Positions 40,101 to 50,318 of a stretch of 64,000 bases of DNA are shown in pieces. Source of the DNA: Chrysophaeum taylorii (Eukaryota > Sar > Pelagophyceae > Pelagomonadales > Pelagomonadaceae); contig JAQMWT010000237.1 in the NCBI GenBank assembly GCA_029834535.1, positions 36,724 through 100,723 of the forward strand, given 5' to 3'. Position 1 is the first letter of the stretch. The number at the start of each line of letters is the position of its first letter. A program made the position numbers and the translations under genes. The notes beneath the pieces are model-generated. The model made no database searches. It was not told where the DNA came from and saw only the letters and a list, made by a program, of their open reading frames with translations.

Positions 40101-40386
40101 TTGTCGTTCCAGTTTGGATATTCGTTGGGGCTATCACAATTTACGATTGTCGCTAGATGCACAAGATGTGGTCACCTTCACTAGTCCTCTGGGAGCGTAC
40201 AGCTACATGCGTCTACCTTTGGGAGTCAAACCAGCCGGAAGTTTGTTTTGCAAGCAGTTGAACACTGACTTGTCGCAATGGTTATATCGTGATCTCGTGG
40301 CATATATCGACGATATTCTCGCCGGTCACGCAGATACAAAGAGTCACCTGCAGTGCCTTGTGCAAGTTATTCCCCATCTCGCCTAG
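37156..40386 (+). CDS. pol: G1 pol: protease remnant, C5-MTase, reverse transcriptase
   Basis: A 1076-codon open stretch. Real homology begins at DRDGKIIYRQ (about 37264), after a 5-base deletion relative to G1b shifts the frame. Order: the end of an aspartic-protease-like domain (GQLLLGARELRLFGAIFDYATERAIF), an acidic linker, the C5 methyltransferase (38281-39260), a Pro/Thr-rich linker, then RT (MRPVDSPEVTLRFKEE, DGVIRPANSPWGFPILMLPKKG, IRWGYHNLRL, catalytic YIDD at 40303-40314). It ends at TAG 40384-40386, where the relative G2 has CAG, again one C-to-T step. An MTase between protease and RT is not part of standard Ty3/gypsy pol. Confidence 0.88.
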   Translation: MCLWLSLRYKVRNIPSSLPVWMAWLIPSTSITACIADRDGKIIYRQPLPTIRTLNGSGGSGAALREWVILRISLVPTTSMLLMFFVGQTNGQLLLGARELRLFGAIFDYATERAIFRRSEVTIGVLENRTSASLQDQHGIVLYNDAFDATPQVVQMFPTAKLAVQYGNIQTWTPVGKPWSYDSLLRSIRIRANHHHIPLGDQTAEKAEDQLECPADEEDIIPHFAYVTSTRFLLPSPPYFLEMECDVPLEKSHVFRPYRSLLQDLRLVPGSYSSYCADEPNEVHVAVEHIGDEPIGIDPEVPVVEGEVMPHEGCVNMHLEATDDVCHATLTAAVDDDEVEEDVLSDIPPPQPPPDEEVKKTPEMEMEATAKELLSKHASLVWIPITYTFVVVYFAGAGGPTLVIRRCNELYGSSFRIVLALDACPQARATFELNFPKIPYVLHELGESPRRTYDLVLSYLHSDFWKHSYLQASPPCIYGSTANLHYRDARKGATITSWVLRHFRNAPYVIGRWTLEQEPSVIPFVHHQFYVPRIVDFYSITPELLCSRTRLFACNVRLELPLLSRVPSNLRDRFGPALGFTGGHPLIIVNSFSSTRPAIGPAFTVTRHKLHLGPHFSNTRPLTLQMHQEIMTVPATWQWGATVSETAAMKMLGSMVPPATMTRIALAVHNSFDPSLRNLGKLRNIATTTLAQPDHHILRFSPFAVESRIPTLDPATRSVSWIAPDELYYPASPAPTAVATTTPPPPSVTSPGTASSFSGGTVATAVMQSNQVDNQPSATAEEEGTANERPAYFNTYDAPWADAPHDEHGQPSPVMPPHLADQESMQVTPPTVAQVEEVMTELGIKEHPALDDDEKLMMKHLISYSWAFFDDVMRPVDSPEVTLRFKEENPTPVKLSPYRLSKEKIECLRMQIEAWTRDGVIRPANSPWGFPILMLPKKGAEPGTSNAYRAAVDLRRLIALLKDDSWPSVSMADALMFLIDKFCRSSLDIRWGYHNLRLSLDAQDVVTFTSPLGAYSYMRLPLGVKPAGSLFCKQLNTDLSQWLYRDLVAYIDDILAGHADTKSHLQCLVQVIPHLA
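38281..39260 (+). other. C5-cytosine DNA methyltransferase domain within G1 Pol
   Basis: Motifs in C5-MTase order: motif I YFAGAGG (38332-38352), motif II acidic residue in VLALDACPQARATFELNFP (about 38409), motif IV ASPPC with the catalytic Cys at 38581-38583, motif VI Glu in WTLEQEP (38701-38703), motif VIII CSRTRLF (SRTR at 38794-38805), a target-recognition stretch of about 100 residues, and motif X GSMVPPATMTRIA (39112-39150). The usual PCQ is PCI, ENV is LEQ and QxRxR is CSRTR, so some residues have drifted although the catalytic Cys, the Glu and the Arg pair remain. The domain is uninterrupted and in frame with RT. Activity cannot be judged from sequence. Confidence 0.88.
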
Positions 40387-41220
40387 AAGGGGTACAGCGC
40401 CAAGATCAAGAAGATTCATTTTATGCAAGAAGTCATTGAGTTTTTGGGTCATTTATCTACCCCGAACGGACTTCTTCCATCACCAAGGTCTTTAGAAGCC
40501 ATCAGACACATGCCAATTCCTGGCACTTTGTCGGATGCTGACCCTAAGAAGCAAGTGCGATCTTTCCTTGGAATGGGGAGTTTTTGCCGGCGTTATGTAA
40601 GGAATTTTGCGAAAGTTGCAGAGCCATTAAGACAACTGACGTTGCCGGACGTGAAATTCAAGTGGACGAAAGAATGTCAGGAAGCTTGGGATGCCATCAT
40701 CGAGGCTATTGTCACGTCGAAGGGCGTCTACCACCCTGATTACTCGTTGCCTTTTTACATTCGAACTGATGCTTCCGCGCATGTTGGGTTGGGTGCTTAC
40801 CTATTTCAAAAAGTACCAGTCGTCGACGACGATGGAAGAGAAAGAATCGAAGAGAGAGTTATCGAGTACTGGAGTCGAACCGTGCCTAAGTCGATGAGGA
40901 AGTACGATCCTCGGCGCTTGGAACTCCTCGCTGTGCTCTCTGCTCTCGAAAATTTCCGATTTTATATCGAAGGTCATCAGACGAAGTTAGAGACGGATCA
41001 TCGTAATTTAACGTTTCTACGGGATTCGAATCTTACGTCTGGACAGTTAGCACGATGGGCTATGCGGCTTGCTGCGTTCGACCGGGAGCTCGGATACAAA
41101 CCTGGAAGCTCCCCTGGCATGCGTATTCCGGATTGTCGGTCGCGCAACCCTATCGACAAATTGATCGAGAAAGATGAAGACGGGGAACCGATCAATGAAG
41201 CTCTTTTGATTTTCCAATAA
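40387..41220 (+). pseudogene. pol: G1 RT thumb/connection and RNase H
   Basis: Same frame as the upstream pol after the TAG. It contains KGYSAKIKKIHFMQEVIEFL, the connection (RSFLGMGSFCRRYVRNFAK) and RNase H (IRTDASAHVGLGAYLFQ, EYWSRTVPKSMRKYDPRRLELLA, ETDHRNLTFLRD). It ends at TAA 41218-41220, still in the pol frame, before integrase. Confidence 0.87.
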
Positions 41221-41265
41221 ATCCCCACCGATGTCCCTGGCACCGCTTGCTTCACCTTCTCTTCG

Positions 41266-42804
41266 GTGACGATGCCTATGCTGACGGACAGCGGACCCAC
41301 CGCAGCTATGGTAGCAGTTAGTACGCAACGGAACGTACAACCGCCTCAATTCTCGTACGAGTCTGAGCCAGTTGACTCCGTCGAACGTCTCCCTTTTGCG
41401 GATCAAGCGGAGGATGAGGTCACTCTCGATGAGATAGCGAAAGAACAAGCTGAGGATGAAACATGCAAGCGCATCAGACGAAAGCTCGACTCTGAACAGG
41501 AAGATCAAGACGAGCAGTCATCCGTACCATATGAGATTGATGACAACGCGTTGTATGAAGTCGATGATTCAGCTTCTCAACGTCTTATTGTGGTCCCTCG
41601 GTCTATGCAGAAGCGTGTGATCGCCATGCATCACCGAGGCTTGTTCGGAGGCCATGTAGGACGAGATTCCACAGCGAATCAAATCTTAGAACGGTATTGG
41701 TGGCCAAACGTCTCATCATCCGTTAATGAGGTCGCCAATGCCTGCATTATTTGCCAGAAGATTCGATCCACCATGCCTAGGCGCCATGGCTTGCTCTGTC
41801 GACCGAATAGCGTCGGAGACTGCTATGTCCTAGGTATGGATTTGATTTGACCTCTGCGAGGCGCTGACCTGTACACGTACATACTCGCAATGTACGATGC
41901 AGCATCGCATTTTTTGAAATTAGCTCTGATCTACACGAAGCACGATTATTCGATCTTGAACGCGTTTGTGGAGAAGATTTTACTTGAGGGATGTCTCCCA
42001 CGGTGCATAGTCACGGATAATGGAAGTGAGTTCGCGAACAGGTTATTTCGCACGTTTGTTCGTCAATTCAACGTGCGTTATCGTACTACCCTTCCGTATC
42101 ACCCTCAGAGTAATCATACTGAGCAAGTCAATCGATTCATCAAAGCCTTCTTGCGAGCTGCAATCGATGAACAGCGTCAGCCAGACTGGTCAGCCAGACT
42201 GGTCGAATTTCCTCCCATATGTGTCATTCATGTACAATAGGATGTACATTCCGGGAACGAAGATTTCACCTTTCATGATGCGTACTGGCAAGCAACCCCT
42301 GTTACCACCTGAATACAATCTTTAGAGTGAACAGCGTGATCTACCGCAATCACTCATCAGATTTTGGTGGATCTTAAGAACAAGTTTGAATTTTATAGTC
42401 GACTCGTTACACGAGCTCACCAGAAAGCACAGGAGAGTCAAAAACTCAACTATGATGCCCACCAAATTGACATCCAGTTTCCCCCAGGTGATTATGTTCT
42501 GCGTTTCGTGCCTAAGACACGCCACAAGCTACGGCCCATTTGGCGCGGACCTTACATGGTTACTATAAAGATCTCTCCCGTCGTTAATGAAATTCAAGAC
42601 GTCAACGACGATGATGCTGAATCGGTTGTAGTATCTGTACGACAGATTGTGCCATTGAAAGTGCCAACCATCGACACTTCTTCAGCCCCTCTGCATTTAC
42701 CCTCGGACCGCGACCGGTTCAAACATGGTAAGTATTTTCAGGGTGAAAGGACGATCCAACGCGCTTATCGTACCATTCGTGAGCGTGACCTTCGTCACCC
42801 TTGA
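41266..42804 (+). pseudogene. int: G1 integrase
   Basis: HHCC zinc domain (MHHRGLFGGHVGRDST, then ACIICQK) and DDE core (MDLI about 41837, VTDNGSEF about 42010, NHTEQVNRFIKAF about 42115). The C-terminal GPY-type segment is KLRPIWRGPYMV. A TGA at 41848-41850 replaces the conserved Gly. A 13-bp tandem duplication (CAGCCAGACTGGT, about 42178-42203) shifts the frame, which returns to the pol frame by 42364. It ends at TGA 42804. It is shorter at the C-terminus than the G2 integrase. Confidence 0.87.
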
Positions 42805-42839
42805 AGTCGAGGACGACTTCATCTCGAGTAGGGGGCTCC

Positions 42840-43170
42840 TGTGGCAGTAACGCCCATTTCCCCCACTTGCCTGCCTGCCACCTGACTTACCCTGATTGTT
42901 GCCCTGGTATTGACCTTGCATTTATGGGGGGGGTGTCATCTCGACACCTTCACCCCCGCTTCCACTGGACCCAATGTACCGGGCATTTGTGTTGCTTTCT
43001 TGATGTCCTCTTGGTATTACCCTCATTTGATTGTCCGATTTCGTGATGGCGTGAGGTATTACGCTGAGATCGGGCGTGTGGTGGTTTCACCCGCGGTTCG
43101 GGTTGGGAGGAAGGGTTGTTGAGGCCCCCGGTCCGGCCAGGAGGGGCGGGTATCTGAGAAAACCACTACA
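42840..43170 (+). repeat. G1 3' LTR
   Basis: 331 bp matching 33743-34072. It is preceded by AGTAGGGGGCTCC, a possible polypurine tract, and followed by GCTT, which repeats the 4 bases before the 5' LTR. Confidence 0.9.
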
Positions 43171-43340
43171 GCTTCTGGCGCCTCGCGGCGGCTTGCTGGG
43201 CGTCGGACGGTCGCCAAATTCCGCGGATATCCATCGAAAGCTGCTTGGCTCGCGTGTGAGGTTTTTCGACGGGCCCTGGCGACGTTTGTTCGACTCTGCC
43301 TGGCGGTCAGGACGAGGACGAGGGCGCTCGTCGCGTAGTC

Positions 43341-43720
43341 GCAGCCTTAGCGATGTTCATCTTTGGCAATCCCGAACGGCAAGGTTATCGGAGCTCCGGC
43401 CATTCGACCAGCTTGCGGCCACGCTCGACGAACGTAAGTTCGTGCGGCGGTTCCGCTTGAATAGGCAGTTGAGGACGAGGCCGCAGCCTTCGCGATGTTC
43501 ATCTTTGGCAATCCCGAACGGCAAAGTAGCCGGTGCGCCGGCCATTCGATCAGTTCGTGGCCATGCTCGACGATCGTGAGATCGGGCGGCGGTTCCGCTT
43601 GAATAGGCAGTTGTTCGGCCATGTTCTCTCCCGCGTAAAAGCGAACTCCGCAAGAACGAGAGTGCAGCCATTCGATCCAGTGGCAATCCGCAGATTCCAC
43701 ATTCTAACGAAGACCTGATG
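43341..43720 (+). repeat. 152-bp tandem repeat with a possible Harbinger-type transposase fragment
   Basis: Unit 1 (43341-43492) and a partial unit 2 (43493 to about 43614) share GCAGCCTT, TTCATCTTTGGCAATCCCGA and TTCCGCTTGAATAGGCAGTTG. Both units encode a related plus-strand peptide, RPFDQ, then LD(E/D)R, then RRFRLNRQL, in different frames. RRFRLNRQLFGHVLSRV resembles the FRM-S-LF start of plant-type Harbinger transposases, a weak match. The flank 43171-43976 otherwise holds no gene that I can support. It has a (GTTC)n microsatellite at about 43899-43925. Confidence 0.4.
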
Positions 43721-43976
43721 CTCCCTCGCTCAATACCGTGACAAATGTCGACAGTTCGAAACAGACCATTGACTCGCCCTAAATTCCCCTTTTTACACCC
43801 TACGTCGGAGTGCCCTGCGCTGCTGATACCGCACGCCACGGCGCTGGGACAAGCCTACGCCCATGAATTGGGCTGGCCTCTGATTAAGTAGTTAGTATGT
43901 TCGTTCGTTCGTTTGTTCGTTTTCTCCTTCTCTCGTTCGTTCTCTCCCGCGTAAGCGAACTCCGCACGATAGAGAG

Positions 43977-44278
43977 TATGGCGGCACATAAAAACACTCC
44001 CGACCCTAGGGTGACAAAGGGGGTACTCGCCGACTCGCCCTAGACCTCACTGAACGAGGCCAACACGGACTCGGGATCGGTTATGCTCGCCACACCACTT
44101 GCTCACGCTCAGCAAGCCTCTCAACTTGAGGATGGAGAGTCGATTTATGATAGCAAGGTACGCCTCTCTCGAGGGAGAGGTATGACACCACTAGGAAAGT
44201 AAGGAAAGGCGTTCCGTTTAACGGGTATCAAGCCTCGAGAAAGGGGGGTAAGCCTTAGCGGCCAGGAGTAGCCGCCCA
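43977..44278 (-). repeat. G2' 3' LTR
   Basis: 302 bp. The plus strand begins TATGGCGGCACA and ends GCCGCCCA, matching the ends of the G2 LTR. It is shorter because of internal deletions, and the T-run next to the 3' end is lost. Confidence 0.82.
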
Positions 44279-46050
44279 GGACTCCCCTGGTGAGACTACG
44301 AGCTGCCCTCCGCGAGCTCGACGAGAATCACGAGCCTTGGCTGAATGAGCATCTCGGGGACGAATCTTCTTGTAGACGCGTTCGACGACAGGTTCGGGGA
44401 CGCGTCCACTACGCAAAGTGAACTTAGGGATCAACACATCGATCTCATGCGGGGCGAAGTCGGTGACACAAGGAGTGGTACTGTTGTCGACCTTGGACTT
44501 GTCGGTGAAACTGCGACCGTCCACGTCCTTATATTCCGGCTTAAGCTTGCGAGTAGAGAGATGTGAGGTAGGCTTGTAATAAGAAACCTTGTCATGGGGA
44601 ACAAGATCAGCATAAAAATGCAGAGCGACTCGATCATTCATTAAATCTTAGGGCTCATAAACTTCAGCTACGTAAATCTCCTTTCGTCAATCGGACCGTT
44701 TGTTATATGGAATCCGAAAGACAACGAACTTACCGTGCTTGTAATCATCCCGGAAGGTATCCTTGGGTTTGGGCACAGCTCGATCGACCACTGGAGAAAC
44801 CATCACAGGGGTGATCTGGCTGACATGAACACAACGGCGTTCAGGAGGAGAATCAAGAGACTCGATCCTGTAAGTGACCGGAGACCAGCGTTCCAAAATA
44901 ACGAATGGACCGCGCCATTCCGGTCGAAGCTTGTTCTGAAGAAAAGGGATGTAGAGCAGAACATGTGAACCTTCTTCATACTCCACATCGACATGGTCCG
45001 CATTGTAAGCGAGACGTTGTTTACGAAGAGCCTTCTCGCGAGCTTCGTTCACCGTAGCGGTATTGAATTTCAACCTCTCGCGAGTCTCTGCCACAACATC
45101 GGATCGAGTTTTCGGCAGGCGGCGGACATCAAGATCCATGATCGTATAATCTGTTGGCAATAGAGGCTGCCGGTTGAGACGAAGCATGAAAGGTAAGATC
45201 TGAGTCCCCGGAATGAACTTGCGATTGTAGCAAAAAGCAATGTACTCCGCGAACTCGGGCCAGTCCGTGATCTTGCGGTCTTGTTGGCATGCACGGAGGA
45301 AAGCCTTGATAAAGCGGCTGACCCTTTCCGCAGGAATAGACTGAGCATGATACGGAACCGTGGTACTATACCGAACATTGAAGAGATGACGAAACTCTTC
45401 CATCAATTTGTTGACGAACTCTTTCCCGTTGTCGGTACGAATCCTCTAAGGTAGATAACCTTTGAGTAATACATTCGCGACAAAAGACTCGAGGATCGAC
45501 TCAGCAGTCTTATGGCGCAGTACGTCAAGAATCAGAAAATGAGAAAATGGATCAAAAAATATGATCAGATGCGTCTCGGGACCGGCACTAGGCAACGGTC
45601 CGAACAAATCCATACAAATAACGACGCAATCACCATCATACATAGTTGCTGAAGAAGACCTGCTCTCTTTGGTTCAGGCGTGCGAGCTTTCTTGCACACT
45701 ATACAACCAGCAATATAGGCACCCACCTCATTGGCCATGTGGGGCCACCAAAAACGTTCAAGTATCGACTGCACTGTACTTTGACGACCCATGTGACCAC
45801 CATTGAAAGGTGTGTCATGGTACAATCGGATGATGCGCGTCCGTAAAGTCCGGGGTGCGACTATCATCGGGTGCAAGTCGGGTGCGGCACGGTAGAGGAC
45901 TCCTTTCACCACTTGATAGCGATAGTTGGCTCCGTACCGACGAAGAGAATGGCCTTGAGCCATGCGATAACGAATGTCCTCGCAAGTAGCATCAGTGATC
46001 TGCTCTTTGGCTATCTCTTCCAAAGTCGAATTATCCGGAGTCTCGTCGAT
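44255..46050 (-). pseudogene. int: G2' integrase
   Basis: Broken frames together encode the zinc domain (HDTPFNGGHMGRQST, CIVCKKA), the DDE core region and the C-terminal extension (HVSQITPVMVSPVVDRAVPK, VNDRVALHFYAD region). The frame is lost near 45440-45645 and near 44650-44690. The LINE at 46051 separates it from RNase H. Confidence 0.82.
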
Positions 46051-46975
46051 TTGACCGCCACATCGCCGCCAGCGAGACACCGCGCTTCATCGAACACTGC
46101 GACGCCTGGGGCATTCAGGTGCATTGCGGCAACCGACAAACGAAGGCGGCGTCCAAAACGGAGATGCCGTTCGTCGCTCGCCCGGCACACCTGTGCGGCG
46201 ACCCAAAGTCGTTCGACGACACGGACGTCTCGGACATCGAGCTCGGGCGCGGCCGCTTCATACCGGTCGTCGAACAGTTTAAGTACCTCGGCTTGGTCCT
46301 CTCGCGCGACTGCCGCGCCGACTCAGACGTCGACGTGCGGATCAAGAAGGCGCCTCAGGCCTTCGGTGCCTTGCGGGACTGCATCTTCGCCTCGAAGTCC
46401 GTCTCTGCTCGCGCCAATCGCCTCGTCTACGTCTCGTCCTGGCCATCCTCCTTCGCGGTGCGGAATCGTGGTGCCTCGCCGAGATCCTGTTCCGCCGGCT
46501 GCGGTGCTTCCACGCGCAGTGCGCGTGCGTCATGTGTCGTGTGACCCGGAATCACACCTGGCTCCACCACATCTCAACGGAGATCCTGCTGCGGCGCCTC
46601 GGCCTCGAGTCCATCGACGTCTACGTCACGCGCCGCCAGCTCCGCTGGGCCGGTCACGTCGCCCGCATGCCCTTCTCCCGACTCCCTCGCAAGATGCTCT
46701 CGTCTTGGGTCCGCTCCAAGCGCCCACCGGGGGCTCCGCAGATGACGTACGGGAGGACGCTCGCCAAGGCACTCCGGGAAATGCGACATCCCCTTCAACT
46801 CGTGGCACGACCTCGCACAAGACCGCGCGAAGTGGCGGTCCGCCATCAACGCCTTTTCATCCCTCGCCTCTACCCCAACTGTGTGATTTTGCTCTGTGAT
46901 CCTGGACCGGCTCCTGCCGGCCCAGCCTGGCTCCCATGCCCGGGAGAGGTCCGAAGTTAGCTAGTTTGTTTGTTT
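46051..46975 (+). mobile_element. 5'-truncated LINE inserted in G2'
   Basis: Flanked by GTCGAT (46045-46050 and 46976-46981). G2 at 21605-21640 shows the uninterrupted sequence. The 3' end carries a (GTTT)n tail. The last 60 bases match the short elements at 9847, 11576 and 28182. The encoded RT C-terminal region identifies it as a non-LTR retrotransposon. Confidence 0.85.
46119..46880 (+). pseudogene. LINE reverse transcriptase C-terminal region
   Basis: Two or more frames give FIPVVEQFKYLGLVLSRDCR (the FxYLG motif after the LINE RT palm), then LRGAESW and RRQLRWAGHVARMPFSRLPR, which are typical of LINE ORF2 C-termini. The catalytic FADD region is absent because of 5' truncation, and a frameshift lies near 46440-46530. 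Confidence 0.78.
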
Positions 46976-46981
46976 GTCGAT

Positions 46982-47990
46982 GTATTCTTGGTAATCATCG
47001 GCATCACGGAAAATACTAGGCTGGGTCTGCAGACGTTTCTTCTGACGTTGCCTCGTAGCGTGAGACGCGGCCAGTTGCATCGGATCGTCGCGACCATCTT
47101 CTTCTTCCTCCGCAGGCAACTCAGTCGTAACAAACGACAGAATGACATGGCACCCAGGTAAAGGTACTCCTTTATCATCAACAGGCCGAGGAAGTTCTTG
47201 GCACACTAAGTACGCGTGGTTCAAGGGCTCACCAAACTCATCCGTCTCGATGACATGATCGATAGGATTGCGAGAGAGACAGTCAGGGATACTCATTCCC
47301 GGCGACTTCCCTGGTTTGTAACCCAATTCAGGATCAAAATTGGCGAGCCGCATCGCCCACCGAGCCAACTGCCCAGACGAGTGCTTCGCCTTTCGTAAAA
47401 ACGTCAAATTGCGATGATCCGTCTCAAGGATCGTCTTGTGACCTTCGATATAAGAGCGAAAATGCTCAAGAGAAAGAATAACTGCCAGTAGCTCTAGCCG
47501 GCGGGGCTCATAGTTCCGCATCTCTTTCGGCACAGCTCGGCTCCAATACTCAACCACTCGTTCCTCTCGTGTCACCTTGCCGGTGTCGTCCTTGACTTCC
47601 ACCAGCTGAAAAAGATACGCGCCCAGACCATCCTTGGAAGCATCCGAGCGGATCTGAAGAAGAAGACCGTAATCAGGATGATAAACTCCGCGAGAGTCCA
47701 CCAAAGCTTCGATGATCGTGTCCCATGCCTCTTGGCACTCAGGCGTCCACTCAAACTTAACACCTTCAAGACACAATCGCCTCAGCGGCTCCACAACCTT
47801 CGAACAATTCTTCACATATCGGCGGCAGTAGTTGCTCATGCCGATGAAGGATCGAATCTGGGTCTTCGGGGACGTGTTCGGCAGCGTACCGGGAATCGGC
47901 ATCTGTTGCAACGCTTCTATCGTCTTGGGATTCGGCTTCAAGCCTTCCGGAGTCGAAATGTGTCCCAGAAACTCGATTTCATATTTGGGC
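46982..47990 (-). pseudogene. pol: G2' RT thumb and RNase H
   Basis: A single open frame of about 335 codons: EIEFLGHISTPEG, RSFIGMSNYCRRYVKNC, IRSDASKDGLGAYLFQ, ETDHRNLTFLRK, then ELPAEEEED leading to the integrase N-terminus (QPSIFRDADDYQEYIDK). It reads straight through the RNase H/integrase joint that is a TAG in G2, which shows that the G2 stop is secondary. Confidence 0.88.
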
Positions 47991-47997
47991 TTCATTC

Positions 47998-48430
47998 ACA
48001 GCAAGCCCTTGAACAAAATACCCACAAATCGCACTCTGAATGCACGTATCACCACCTAGGTTTTAGAAGACCCTCTAACCAACCACGACCTGGATCATCA
48101 AATCCCATCCGCCTCAGGGCATTCGTCACTCTATACAATTTGTTCGCTATAATCTAGCCGAACAACCCTACACCTGTGTCCTACTAAGTTACGATTTTCG
48201 AAACTAACCAACCCACACCTAGGTTATTCCTTACAACTTATTCATATACCTTCAACATCCTCATCCTTGCGGGTGGACACCACTATGAGGGCAACCTACT
48301 CGTTGAAAACAAGACTAGCTAGTACCACGCCTCCATTGACGCATTTGGATCTACCTACACCCTAACTGCCAGCGACAATCCCGCTGATAAGACGCTTCAC
48401 CTCGATTCGTTTCAAGGCTATCTGTGGCTC
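47998..48430 (+). pseudogene. copia D MTase C-terminus and post-MTase segment
   Basis: Translating from 47998, with three stops, gives GFRRPSNQPRPGSSNPIRLR, then AFVTLYNLFA, then FETNQPTPRLFLTTYS and YHASIDAFGSTYTL. These align with copia A GFLTNSRKPL, IELKAFVLLYNIMG, ESNQPSHRLFLNKSS (copia B reading) and YQAHINAFGETYTF. The catalytic half of the MTase lies beyond the truncation. Confidence 0.65.
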
Positions 48431-50290
48431 GTGCAAGCCTATCCACCTGCCAACACAGCCCACGGTGCGCTTCCTGCCATCCGCAATCTGCTCCATCAGT
48501 GCGCCCTTATGATGCCCAACTGTGCTGTTTATAACCAACCCTCCGATCGACTCTATTACCAAGGCGGATGCTTCGCCTTTGACGATCACCATCTCTCTCA
48601 TGCCAGATATATTGGCTACTTACGCGGCAGCGACCGCAAGCTCGGATCCAAAATCCATTCCATGCTAGCTCCACTGCCCACCATACGGGGATATGCAAAT
48701 ATGATCCTACTGGACCCTCGCAATAACAAACTCCGTTACCCTACTCGCTCTGAGCTTATCAGAGCCGACAATCATACTCGTTCCCAGGCTACCTTCTTAC
48801 TTTCACTGAACAAAGATTTATGCTGCGACCTTCTCAGCAATGCCTTGCCTGCGGGCACTTACCATACTCTTTATATGCACATCTGCCGTATAGTCGTCGA
48901 TATGAAGTCCCTTATGTTGGACCCTTCCTTTCAACACGACATTGCCACTTTGAAGAAGACCTACGAGTCTACCTTCCTAACTCGTGAACTATCTCTTTCC
49001 AGTCACAGTTCAGACACTATCTCTCATGCATATGCATTCATGACTTGCATCTCCAACTGCAGCTGGACCGAAAAAGTCTTTAAAGCTCCTCGGGAACAAT
49101 ACATGAAGAAGCACTCTCTACAACCACAACTGCGGATGACGGCCACCCCGAAGAATGACCCTGACGCTCCCTCACTAGATGCGTCTACAGAACTCAAATT
49201 CAATGTCCGTAGGAAGCGACATATCCCTGTCAAGGCAATTCCCCGCAAAACACTCGCCCATGGCACTGTTGGATACCTAAATGCCAAACAAAGAGCCAAT
49301 CGCTTCCACAATGTGCACCATTGCCCTGGTAACGTTGCCGCCAAAGCCCCTGACGTCACTGCTCGTCCTGGCTTTTCAGCATCTGATATTCCCTACAGGG
49401 ATACGTGTATAGACTGCATTTGCCACAACAAACGCCACGGTCACGACCAAGAGAACGAGACCAAGCCCAATTTTGAACAGACCCACCTGCCAGGTGAAGT
49501 CTGGGCTTGCGATGGTGGCTACGTCACCGTACCTTCTGGATGGGGCGGCTTCACCCACATTATTGTCTTCAAAGAACTGCTATCAAAGTTCCTACCAGCC
49601 GATTTTACACGCACTACCAACGCGACCGAATTTGCGCAGGCACTCGATTACTTACATGCCTTTTGCAAGACCCAACTCAATGTGCATCTACGCACAGTAT
49701 ACTCCGACGCGTTCCGGCCGTACTTCAGCCAACACATCACCACTCCTTATAGGGTCGAGCACGGCATCAACCTTGTCGCTTTCCCGCCTTACCTTCACCA
49801 TTTTAACCAGGAAGTCGAACAGAGTATAGGCTTCATTGCTTCTGCCTCCTCAACTCGCCTCCGTAACCTCCTCAATGCTCATTATCGTGGTGCCAAGATC
49901 GTGGAACCTGCAATCCACTTCCCGTGGGCTGTGATCCACACCATTCAATCATACAACATTCTCCCAAATGCCTCGCTCGAACGCATTCACCATGCCATCA
50001 TCAGTCCGCAGCAATTTCTATATAATCAGCTAACAACACCTCAACATGATCTGCTCAAAATCTTTGGCAGTGAGTGCTTCCTCATACTTGAGCCTCACGA
50101 GCACCACAAATATGAACCGTATCGACGACGATATCTCTACCTGTGCTGCGCTAACTTCCAAAACCCGCTTGTCTCGCCCCATGTTGACCATCGGGCTGAT
50201 GTTGTCCTTAATCCCGAAAATGGCCAGCTCCGTATTTACTCCAAGCTGACCTTCACCTATATGATCCAACGCTCCACCCTGGATCCCTGA
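48431..50290 (+). pseudogene. int: copia D post-MTase region and integrase
   Basis: 619 open codons, the cleanest copia integrase in the window. The conserved post-MTase segment (ARYIGYLRGSDRKLGSKIHS) is followed by the HHCC zinc finger (FHNVHHCPGN, then CIDCICHNKRHGH) and the catalytic core (WACDGGYVTV, TVYSDAFRPY, FNQEVEQSIG). The C-terminal segment is YLYLCCANFQNPLVSPHVDH, DVVLNPENGQLRIYS. Frames continue beyond 50290 with a shift. Confidence 0.83.
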
Positions 50291-50318
50291 ACATGCTCCT
50301 CCACCTGATGCCACACCT

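Larger units (their letters stand above)
33743..43170 (+). mobile_element. Ty3/gypsy element G1, full length, with C5-MTase domain
   Basis: 9.4 kb. LTRs at 33743-34072 and 42840-43170 begin TGTGG and end CACTACA, differ at about 2% of sites, and are flanked by GCTT (33739-33742 and 43171-43174). Order: gag, protease, C5 methyltransferase, RT, RNase H, integrase. A primer-binding-type site TGGTCTCAGAAACGGG starts 1 bp after the 5' LTR, within an inverted-repeat leader. Three in-frame stops and two or more frameshifts make this copy inactive. It sits upstream of gamma-COP, pointing away from it. Confidence 0.92.
43977..47990 (-). mobile_element. truncated Ty3/gypsy element G2' (3' half)
   Basis: Minus-strand copy of G2 retaining RT thumb, RNase H, integrase and 3' LTR. 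It breaks at about 47990 inside RT, where copia D begins. A LINE is inserted at 46051-46975. It is more decayed than G2. Confidence 0.88.
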
